Assembly (NCBI RefSeq): GCF_039539005.1
Contig: NZ_BAABCP010000002.1
Span: 443,410 to 507,409, forward strand
Direction of reading: 5' to 3'
DNA from: Microbacterium soli
GTDB lineage: Bacteria; Actinomycetota; Actinomycetes; Actinomycetales; Microbacteriaceae
Length of the DNA: 64,000 bases
A program made the position numbers and the translations under genes. Below, piece after piece: positions 50,242 to 56,896 of this stretch. Numbering within the stretch: position 1 is the stretch's first letter; each line of letters begins with the position of its first letter. A model generated the notes under the pieces. The model was not told where the DNA came from, ran no database searches, and saw only the letters and a list, made by a program, of their open reading frames with translations.

Positions 50242-51132
50242 GTGGACGTCTCCGCCATCCTCCCCCGTGACGAGTGGGTCCAGCGCGCCGCCCGGCATGA
50301 GGAGCGGGCCGACGCGCTGACCGCCGCGCACCGGTCCCGCGCGGCGCACGGTGAGAAGCACCCGGTGTGGGACTTCCTGTTCACGTACTACGCGTACCGG
50401 CCCTCCCTGCTCCGACGCTGGCATCCCGGGGCGGGCGTCGCACTCGCGGACGCGCCGGAGCGCGCGGGCTGGCGCTGGTACTCGGATGCGGCCCGCCATG
50501 GCGTCGTCGAGACGGACGCCGTGGTTCCGGATGCGGAGGCCTTCCGCACCGAGAAGCCGCAGCTGGCGTCGCTGGTCGAGCGGATGCTGCGCCGCACCGC
50601 CTCCCGGCCGGGCCAGTTCGGCTGCTTCGGCCTGCACGAGTGGGCCATGGTGTATCGGGAGCAGGAGCATCGGCATCCGATTCCCCTGCGACTGGGGCAG
50701 GCCGGGACGGATGCCGTGGTGGAGACGCACGAGCTGCGCTGCACGCACGTCGACGCGTTCCGTTTCTTCACCCCGGAGGCCGTGCCCCGCAACCGTCTCG
50801 CTCCGACCCGTGCCTCCCAGCCGGAGCTGGAGCAGCCCGGATGCCTGCATGCGGGCATGGACGTGTACAAGTGGGCGATGAAGCTCGGACCGCTGGTCCC
50901 GGGCGAACTGCTGCTGGACGCCTTCGAGCTGGCGCGCGACATCCGTCTGCTGGACATGCAGGCGGCTCCCTACGACCTGACGGAGTGGGGCGTGCGGCCG
51001 GTGCGCATCGAGACCGCGGACGGCAAAGCCGAGTACGTGCGCCGTCAGCGCGCGTTCGCCGCGCGCAGCACGGCACTGCGAAAGCGGATGCTGAACGCCT
51101 GGCTGGGCGAACCGGCATCCGCCGACTACTGA
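50242..51132 (+). CDS. Conserved actinobacterial protein (often labelled 3-methyladenine glycosylase)
   Basis: A 296-residue soluble protein with the recurrent motifs HPVWDFLFTYYAYRP and RRWHPGAGV, then FGCFGLHEWAMVY and HPIPLRLG. Homologues in actinobacteria are often annotated as 3-methyladenine DNA glycosylases, but no HhH or AlkA-type motif is evident here and the activity is unproven. GTG at 50242 has a TATCCT box 6 nt upstream, consistent with leaderless translation. Convergent with the GH3 gene, overlapping by 7 bp. Confidence 0.75.
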   Translation: MDVSAILPRDEWVQRAARHEERADALTAAHRSRAAHGEKHPVWDFLFTYYAYRPSLLRRWHPGAGVALADAPERAGWRWYSDAARHGVVETDAVVPDAEAFRTEKPQLASLVERMLRRTASRPGQFGCFGLHEWAMVYREQEHRHPIPLRLGQAGTDAVVETHELRCTHVDAFRFFTPEAVPRNRLAPTRASQPELEQPGCLHAGMDVYKWAMKLGPLVPGELLLDAFELARDIRLLDMQAAPYDLTEWGVRPVRIETADGKAEYVRRQRAFAARSTALRKRMLNAWLGEPASADY

Positions 51133-52304
51133 GCCGCCGCGGAGTCCGCCAGGCGCATTCGCAGCGCCATGACGTGCACGGCGGCATCCCGCAGCCGCGC
51201 CGCGGGCAGCGTGCCGTCGTCGACCGCCCGCGCGATCCCCGCGGCCATCTCCGCTGCGGTCCGCGCCGTGGATCCGGCGACCATGAGCACCATGTCGTTG
51301 CCGGCGGCGAGAGCGGTCACCGCGTTCGCCACCGGGTCCCGGTAGGCGTCGATGCCCGAGGATGCGAGCATCCCCAGGTCGTCGGTGATCGCCACGCCCC
51401 GGAAGCCCAGCTCGTCGCGGGCGATCTCGTGCCAGCGCGCGGACAGGGAGGCCGGTGCCGAGTCCACCGCCGTGTAGGCGAGGTGACCGAACATCAGCAG
51501 GTCGGCGCCCGCGTCGATCCCCGCCGCGAACGGCACGGCATCGGCGGAGCGCCACTGCGACAGCGACTCGTCGGTGCCGGGGATGCCGTGATGGGAGTCT
51601 CCCGGCGCCGCGCCGTGACCGGGGAAGTGCTTGAGCGTGGAGAGCACGATGCCCCGCTCCCCCTGCACCGCCGCGGCGACATGCGCGGCCGAGGAGTCGG
51701 GGTCGGTGCCCAGCGCGCGGGAGGAGATGAACGACGACGACGAGCGGGGGATGTCGGCGACGACGCCGAGATTGACGTTCGCACCGGACGCCTGGACCAT
51801 GCGCGCCCGCTGCGTGAACACTGTTCGTGTGCGCTGGGCGTCCTCGGCCTGCAGGGCCCGTCCGCCGGGGAGCCGATCCCAGGGCAGGCGCGAGACGACG
51901 CCGCCCTCCTGGTCGATCGCGATGAGCGGCGGGAGCGCGGGGTCGAGGGTGAGCTCGTCGGCCACCGCCCGGACGGCGTCCTCGTCGCCTGCGATGTTCG
52001 CCCCCATCAGGATGAAGCCGCCCAGCGCAGCTCCGCCCGGGCCGGACGCCATGAATTCCCGCAATGCGGCGGGGTCCGTGGTGGGCAGGTGGCCCATGAC
52101 GACGCTCGCGGCCTGCTCGGCCGTGCTCATGCGGTCCACGGCAGCGTCGACGGGTGACACGGTGGGCGTCGCGGACGGGGACGGTGGTGGTGCCGAGGCG
52201 GACCGGTCCGGTTCCGGCATGGACGGTGCCGCTCCGGGTGCGCAGCCGACGAGGAGCATCACCGCCACGGCGGCGACAGCAGTCCCCCGGATCGCGCTGC
52301 GCAT
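51126..52304 (-). CDS. Lipoprotein glycoside hydrolase family 3 (NagZ-like)
   Basis: A 392-residue exported lipoprotein (lipobox VGCA near residue 20), then a Pro/Ser-rich linker and a GH3 domain. The NagZ-like loop KHFPGHGAAPGDSHHG contains the proposed acid/base dyad residues, and ITDDLGM holds the nucleophile Asp. It probably releases N-acetylglucosamine from peptidoglycan fragments outside the cell. A TAGCGT box lies 7 nt before ATG, so leaderless. Confidence 0.9.
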   Translation of the reverse strand: MRSAIRGTAVAAVAVMLLVGCAPGAAPSMPEPDRSASAPPPSPSATPTVSPVDAAVDRMSTAEQAASVVMGHLPTTDPAALREFMASGPGGAALGGFILMGANIAGDEDAVRAVADELTLDPALPPLIAIDQEGGVVSRLPWDRLPGGRALQAEDAQRTRTVFTQRARMVQASGANVNLGVVADIPRSSSSFISSRALGTDPDSSAAHVAAAVQGERGIVLSTLKHFPGHGAAPGDSHHGIPGTDESLSQWRSADAVPFAAGIDAGADLLMFGHLAYTAVDSAPASLSARWHEIARDELGFRGVAITDDLGMLASSGIDAYRDPVANAVTALAAGNDMVLMVAGSTARTAAEMAAGIARAVDDGTLPAARLRDAAVHVMALRMRLADSAAAQ

Positions 52305-52314
52305 GTCGGCAACG

Positions 52315-53403
52315 CTACGCCACCGTCCCGACCGGTACGGCGAAGTCCCGCTCGGCGAGGGCGGCGAGGCTGCGCTGCACGCCCTTCGCGGCGGTGCGGC
52401 CGGCACGGTTGGCCCCGATGGTGCTCGCCGAGGGACCATAGCCGACGAGCTGGATGCGCGGGTCGGCCACGGCCGTGGTGCCGCGACCGTCGCGGTCCAA
52501 CCGGATGCCGCCGTGCTCGCTGCGCAGATGCAGCGGCGCGAGATGCGTGATCGCCGGGCGGAACCCGGTGGCCCAGAGGATGACGTCGACGGCCTCGAAT
52601 CCGCCGTCCGCCCAGCGCACGCCGTCGGGTTCGATACGGGCGAACATCGGCCGGCGGTCGGCGTAGGCGCCCAGTCGTTCCGCCTCGCGCTCCTGCGGGC
52701 GCAGCAGGAGCCCGGTGACGCTGACCACGCTCAAGGGCGGGAGTCCCTGCGCCACGCGCTTCTCGACCAGCGCGACGGCGGCAGCCCCGACCTTCGGGGT
52801 GAACTCGTCCGTGCGCCACACCGGCGGCCTGCGCGTGGCCCAGAGCGTGTCGGTGACGGGGGCGAGCGCACCGAGGAACTGCACGGCCGATGCACCGCCG
52901 CCGACCACCATCACCCGCCTGCCGCGGAAATGCTCGGGTCCCGGATAGTCCACGGTGTGCAGCTGCTCGCCGAGGAACGTCTCCATACCGGGATAGTGGG
53001 GCAGGAAGGGCCGCGTCCAGGTCCCCGTCGCGTTCACGAGCGTGCGCGTACGCCACACGCCGGCATCCGTCCGCGCGATGAGGATTCCCTGCTCGTCGGC
53101 GACCTCGCGCACGGTGACGGGCCGGATGACGGGCAGATCGTGGGCCCGCTCGTAGGCGGCGAACGTCGCGGGCACGACCCTGTTGGCACGCTCCTGCGTG
53201 CGAGCGGGCGGGGTGTCGCCGGGCAGCCCGGCGACACCGTGCACGTCGACCATCGTCAGGGCGTCCCAGCGGTGCTGCCACGCACCGCCCGGCTTCTCGT
53301 TCGCATCCAGGACGACATGGTCGATGCCGAGCCGGCGCAGATGATACGAGGCCGACAGGCCCGCCTGCCCCGCCCCGATCACGACGCTCTCGAGAATGCT
53401 CAC
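52315..53403 (-). CDS. FAD-dependent NAD(P)-binding monooxygenase-like oxidoreductase
   Basis: A 362-residue flavoprotein with two Rossmann motifs, VVIGAGQAGLSA at the N-terminus (FAD) and VMVVGGGASAVQF (about residue 166, NADPH), in the pattern of flavin-containing monooxygenases and thioredoxin-reductase-like enzymes. ILWATGFRP is the typical ATG-type signature. Substrate unknown. It starts 40 bp before the divergent antiporter promoter. Confidence 0.85.
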   Translation of the reverse strand: MSILESVVIGAGQAGLSASYHLRRLGIDHVVLDANEKPGGAWQHRWDALTMVDVHGVAGLPGDTPPARTQERANRVVPATFAAYERAHDLPVIRPVTVREVADEQGILIARTDAGVWRTRTLVNATGTWTRPFLPHYPGMETFLGEQLHTVDYPGPEHFRGRRVMVVGGGASAVQFLGALAPVTDTLWATRRPPVWRTDEFTPKVGAAAVALVEKRVAQGLPPLSVVSVTGLLLRPQEREAERLGAYADRRPMFARIEPDGVRWADGGFEAVDVILWATGFRPAITHLAPLHLRSEHGGIRLDRDGRGTTAVADPRIQLVGYGPSASTIGANRAGRTAAKGVQRSLAALAERDFAVPVGTVA

Positions 53404-53443
53404 CCTGGCCTCAACAGCCGGCGGAGCGCCGATGTTCCCCTGC

Positions 53444-53449
53444 TACACT
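53444..53449 (+). promoter_or_regulatory. Promoter -10 box for the riboswitch-antiporter transcript
   Basis: TACACT with an extended TGC upstream would start transcription near 53456, about 10 nt before the first riboswitch hairpin and about 70 nt before the coding start. No clear -35 box. Confidence 0.5.
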
Positions 53450-53462
53450 CACCTGCAGGAGA

Positions 53463-53513
53463 CCGACGGGACGACCCGACGGCGACGTCACAGGCGGGGA
53501 CGACCCCGCGGAA
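53463..53513 (+). ncRNA. Probable guanidine-II (mini-ykkC) riboswitch
   Basis: Two short hairpins share an identical ACGA tetraloop: CGGG-ACGA-CCCG at 53467-53478 and GCGGGG-ACGA-CCCCGC at 53494-53509, separated by 15 nt. Two stems capped by ACGR loops define the mini-ykkC/guanidine-II class. GGA of the likely ribosome-binding site (53510-53512) directly abuts the second stem and the coding start is at 53525, so control would be translational. It precedes a cation antiporter-like gene, suggesting a guanidinium-related role. Confidence 0.72.
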
Positions 53514-53524
53514 TCGGTTTCGTC

Positions 53525-54679
53525 ATGCGCATCCCCGCCCCGCTCCGCGCGACTCTCACGCCCACGGCGGTCCTCCGGCTGGTGCTCGGCTGGGGGTCGG
53601 TCCTCCTGCTGAGCGCGTTCGGCCCGTCGTCCCCGGCCGGACTCCCCACCCCGGTGCTGTGGCTGCTGCTGGCCGGTGTCGTCGTGGTCATCACGATCAG
53701 CTCCTTCGGCGTCGTCACCGAGGCCGAGCATCTCGCGCATCGTCTCGGCGACCCCTACGGCACGCTCGTGCTCACCCTGTCGATCGCGGGAATCGAGGTC
53801 ATCCTCATCTCCGCGGTCATGCTCGGTCCCGGCGAGCACACGACCATCGCGCGGGACTCCGTGATGGCCGTGTCGATGATCATCCTGAACCTCGTGGTCG
53901 GTGTCGCCCTGCTGGTGGCCGCGCACAGGCGCCGCGACCTGCGGGTGAACAGCACGGGATTCACCCAGTACCTGGGGATGCTGATCGTCCTGCTGTCGGC
54001 GGTCTTCGCGCTTCCCGCCCTGATCGGCGAGGACGGGTCCTACACGCCCGCACAGGCCATCCCCCTCATCCTGCTGACACTCGGACTGTACGCGTTCTTC
54101 CTGGCCCGCCAGATGGGTGTTCAGCGGACGGACTTCCAGGAGCTGCCTGACATCGCATCCACCCGCACGCCGTCCTCCACATCCGATGAGGTCCGACCGC
54201 CCATCGCCGCTGTGCTCCGGCAGCACCGGGCGGAGCTGATCACCCGCACCGTCATGCTGATCGTCATGGTGCTGCCCGTCGTCCTGCTCTCCCATGAGAT
54301 GGCCGCACTCCTGGATGACGGCCTGGAGCGTCTGGGCGCACCCGTCGCGCTGTCGGGCGTCCTCATCGCCATGATCGTGTTCCTCCCCGAGACCATCACG
54401 ACCATCCGAGCGGCGGTGGCCGGGGAGATGCAGCGGGTGAGCAACCTGTGCCATGGCGCCCTCGTCTCCACGGCCGGGATCACCATCCCCGCCGTGCTGA
54501 CGATCGGTCTGCTCACCGGTCAGACGGTGCTGCTGGCCGAGACGCCGACGAACCTGCTGCTGCTCGGTGCCACCCTGCTGCTGACTCTCGCGACGTTCGC
54601 CGGGCGCCGGGCCACCGCCGTGCACGGTGCGACCCACCTGTTCATGTTCGTGCTGTACGGGCTCAGCGTGTTCTCCTGA
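53525..54679 (+). CDS. Calcium/cation:proton antiporter-like membrane protein (ChaA/CaCA family)
   Basis: A 384-residue protein with about eleven hydrophobic helices in two repeats. The exchanger alpha-repeats are recognisable from GVVTEAEHLAHRLGDPYG...SIAGIEVILIS and IAMIVFLPETITTIRAA, with conserved acidic residues for cation coordination. A charged loop about residues 205-240 separates the halves. It lies under a candidate guanidine riboswitch, so guanidinium export is possible, but the family normally moves calcium or sodium. The frame is open upstream to 53396, which would swallow the hairpins; ATG at 53525 is preferred. Confidence 0.85.
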   Translation: MRIPAPLRATLTPTAVLRLVLGWGSVLLLSAFGPSSPAGLPTPVLWLLLAGVVVVITISSFGVVTEAEHLAHRLGDPYGTLVLTLSIAGIEVILISAVMLGPGEHTTIARDSVMAVSMIILNLVVGVALLVAAHRRRDLRVNSTGFTQYLGMLIVLLSAVFALPALIGEDGSYTPAQAIPLILLTLGLYAFFLARQMGVQRTDFQELPDIASTRTPSSTSDEVRPPIAAVLRQHRAELITRTVMLIVMVLPVVLLSHEMAALLDDGLERLGAPVALSGVLIAMIVFLPETITTIRAAVAGEMQRVSNLCHGALVSTAGITIPAVLTIGLLTGQTVLLAETPTNLLLLGATLLLTLATFAGRRATAVHGATHLFMFVLYGLSVFS

Positions 54680-54688
54680 GCCCTCCGC

Positions 54689-55024
54689 TCATGCCTGTTC
54701 GGCGGAGCCGAACTCGCTCACCAGATACGTCATCGTCCGCGCCACGCACGCCGCGTCGCACCGCCCGGCCTGGTATCCCCCACCGCAGGTGATGAGCTCC
54801 TTGAGCACGGGGATCAGCTCCGCCGACTCCGAGCCCAGAGGTGCGAGATCGCGCCCGGCCGCCTGCTCGCCGGCCTGGTATCCGCGGACGGCGGCGATCA
54901 TGGCATCCGTCATCGCCTGCACGGTGACCTCCCCGCGGAGGAATCCCGGACCCAACGACACCGGGCCCTCGATCGCCGCCCGGATCCGCTCCGCCTGCTG
55001 CACCGACTCCGTCGTCTCCGCCAT
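54689..55024 (-). CDS. Small hypothetical protein with C-terminal cysteines
   Basis: A 111-residue soluble, mostly helical protein. Two related segments occur: GYQAGEQAAGRDLAP and GGYQAGRCDAACVA, the second with three cysteines (ITC...RCDAAC). AAGGAG 7 nt before the ATG makes it a real gene. No family recognised; the Cys cluster could bind a metal or act in redox. Convergent with the antiporter gene. Confidence 0.65.
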   Translation of the reverse strand: MAETTESVQQAERIRAAIEGPVSLGPGFLRGEVTVQAMTDAMIAAVRGYQAGEQAAGRDLAPLGSESAELIPVLKELITCGGGYQAGRCDAACVARTMTYLVSEFGSAEQA

Positions 55025-55165
55025 GACCTGCTCCTTCGCCGCCCGATCTTCGATTCCATCATCCTCCCGCTCGGCCGGTCGGGCGTCGCAAGGCCGGTCG
55101 GTTCTGTATAGGGTGGTCGTCGGAGTGCACGACAGCGGGCAGGGGGATGCCCGGAGGGGATGCCG

Positions 55166-56257
55166 ATGAACGCCAGGAACGCCAGGAACGCAGCAGCTGC
55201 ATCGATGCTCGCGGTGCTGTCCGCGCCGCTTCTGCTCACCGGCCCGGCCGTGGCCGCCGAGGAGGGCTCGGAGATCCCCGTCGTCGCCGTCGCCCGCGGG
55301 GATGCATCCACCGCGCAGAGTTCGATTCCCAACGGCCGATACGAGTTCGCCGTCCACGGCGTATACCGCTACGACGGCGGCACCGTCGCCTACTGGTCGG
55401 TGCGCAGCGACACGGCCTACGACTCCGACGAGCTGTCGGATCCGAGGAAGTTCCACTGGCGGCGCGGGAACTTCGAGAACTCCGGCTTCGGGATCTCGGA
55501 GGCGTCGCTCGTCGTCCGCGAGCGCGGCGAGCTCTACACGACGCTGCTGGCCGACGAGGGCGCGGGGATCTGCCTGTGTACGAATGCGCTGGTTCTCGAC
55601 GACGACGAGCCGCAGGAGTGGCAGACGGTGTATGCGGCCTTCGCCGAGCTGCCCGCCGAGGTCACGCGGGTCTCGATGCATCTGGACGGATACGGCACGG
55701 TCGTGCACGACGTGCCGGTGAGCGATGGGCTCCCGCAGCCGCAGGTCGATGCCGAGACGGTGCCCGTCGGCCAGGGCTGGCCGACCGCGCCGGACGCCGA
55801 TGCCGTGGAGCAGGCGGCGGCTGACCGCAGCGGCGGCCCGATCTGGGTGCTCCACGAGCCGGGCGGTGCCGCCGACGGCAGTTGGAGGAGCACCTCCAGC
55901 GGCGAGGAGGAGACCGTCGACATCTCCGCCGATGTGCTCTTCGATTTCGACGAGGCCACGATCACCGCGGCGGCCGACCGTGCGCTCGACGACGTCGCCG
56001 CACGGATCCGCGCCTCCGGCGCCCGCTCGGCGACGGTCATCGGACACACCGATTCGACAGGCGACGAGGCGTACAACCAGGACCTCTCCGAACGCCGTGC
56101 GCACGCGGTCGAGCAGGCGCTGAAGAGCCGGCTCCCCGGCATCGCACTCGCGGTCGAGGGCCGAGGCGAGACGGAACCCGTCGCACCCAATGACACGGAC
56201 GAGAACCGAGCGCTGAACCGGCGCGTCACGGTCGTGTTCGTCGGGGGTGAGGACTGA
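55166..56257 (+). CDS. Exported OmpA-domain protein
   Basis: A 363-residue secreted or wall-bound protein. A signal peptide (cleavage about AVAAEE) is followed by a novel domain with CLC motif (GAGICLCTNALVL) and a C-terminal OmpA-like peptidoglycan-binding domain (VLFDFDEATIT; IGHTDSTGDEAYN; LSERRAHAVEQAL). Start at 55166 has GGAGGGG at correct spacing; ATG at 55160 is too close. It overlaps the following lipoprotein gene by one base, and the two proteins share the CLC motif. Confidence 0.88.
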   Translation: MNARNARNAAAASMLAVLSAPLLLTGPAVAAEEGSEIPVVAVARGDASTAQSSIPNGRYEFAVHGVYRYDGGTVAYWSVRSDTAYDSDELSDPRKFHWRRGNFENSGFGISEASLVVRERGELYTTLLADEGAGICLCTNALVLDDDEPQEWQTVYAAFAELPAEVTRVSMHLDGYGTVVHDVPVSDGLPQPQVDAETVPVGQGWPTAPDADAVEQAAADRSGGPIWVLHEPGGAADGSWRSTSSGEEETVDISADVLFDFDEATITAAADRALDDVAARIRASGARSATVIGHTDSTGDEAYNQDLSERRAHAVEQALKSRLPGIALAVEGRGETEPVAPNDTDENRALNRRVTVVFVGGED

Positions 56258-56856
56258 TGCGGTCCGGCGTGTTGGGCGGCGTCGCCCTCGTCCTCGCCAC
56301 GGTGCTCCTGGCGGGCTGCACCGGCGGGGCTCCCGAGCCCGTGGAGGAGACCTCGCCCGCGGCCGACAGGAGCGCCCCACTCACCATGCCCGACTGGGTC
56401 GATGACGAACTGGCGGAGCTGGATGCACGGAGCATGCCGGTGCTCGGATCGGCCGAGGGGGAGCTCCCGCACGCCGACACGACGCTGACCGTCGACGTCC
56501 TCGCCGTCGACCGCCACGACGACGGACTCGATCTCACGTTCCGCCTCACCCCCGATGAGGAGATCAGCAGCTTCCTGTTCTCGCACGAGCTCTCGGATGA
56601 GACGCTCAGCTCGGAGATCAGTGCCGTCCGACTGATCTCCGGCGACGAGTACGTCGCGCCGATCCGCTACCGGGCCGACCCGGAGACCTGGCCGAACATC
56701 AAGGACCTGCGCTGCCTGTGCTCCAAGCTGCCGCGGAAGCTGGGCACGGACGGCATCGTGCTGCACGCGAGCTTCCCCGACTTCACCGATGCCGTCGTCG
56801 ACGTCGCCGTCGCCATGCCGGGATTCTCCCCGGTCGCGGGGATCCCGGTGCGCTGA
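56257..56856 (+). CDS. Lipoprotein paired with the OmpA-domain protein
   Basis: A 199-residue lipoprotein (lipobox LLAGC near residue 22). It carries the same type of domain as the preceding protein: a beta-rich region ending in DLRCLCSKLPRKLG and a terminal stretch VVDVAVAMPGFSPVAGIPV that resembles VVHDVPVSDG-type sequence of its neighbour. The start overlaps the upstream stop as TGATG. Function unknown; partners are probable. Confidence 0.8.
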   Translation: MRSGVLGGVALVLATVLLAGCTGGAPEPVEETSPAADRSAPLTMPDWVDDELAELDARSMPVLGSAEGELPHADTTLTVDVLAVDRHDDGLDLTFRLTPDEEISSFLFSHELSDETLSSEISAVRLISGDEYVAPIRYRADPETWPNIKDLRCLCSKLPRKLGTDGIVLHASFPDFTDAVVDVAVAMPGFSPVAGIPVR

Positions 56857-56896
56857 TCAGCCTCGGCCTGTGCGCCGAACCGGCGACACACCCGGG

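Noticed and set aside
53396..53524. Extending the antiporter gene upstream to 53396
   Set aside because: The region holds a promoter box and two hairpins with identical ACGA loops, and the added residues are not family-like.
53463..53524. yybP-ykoY manganese riboswitch as an explanation for the antiporter leader
   Set aside because: The conserved yybP-ykoY core sequences are absent and the leader is too short; the double ACGA hairpin fits mini-ykkC.
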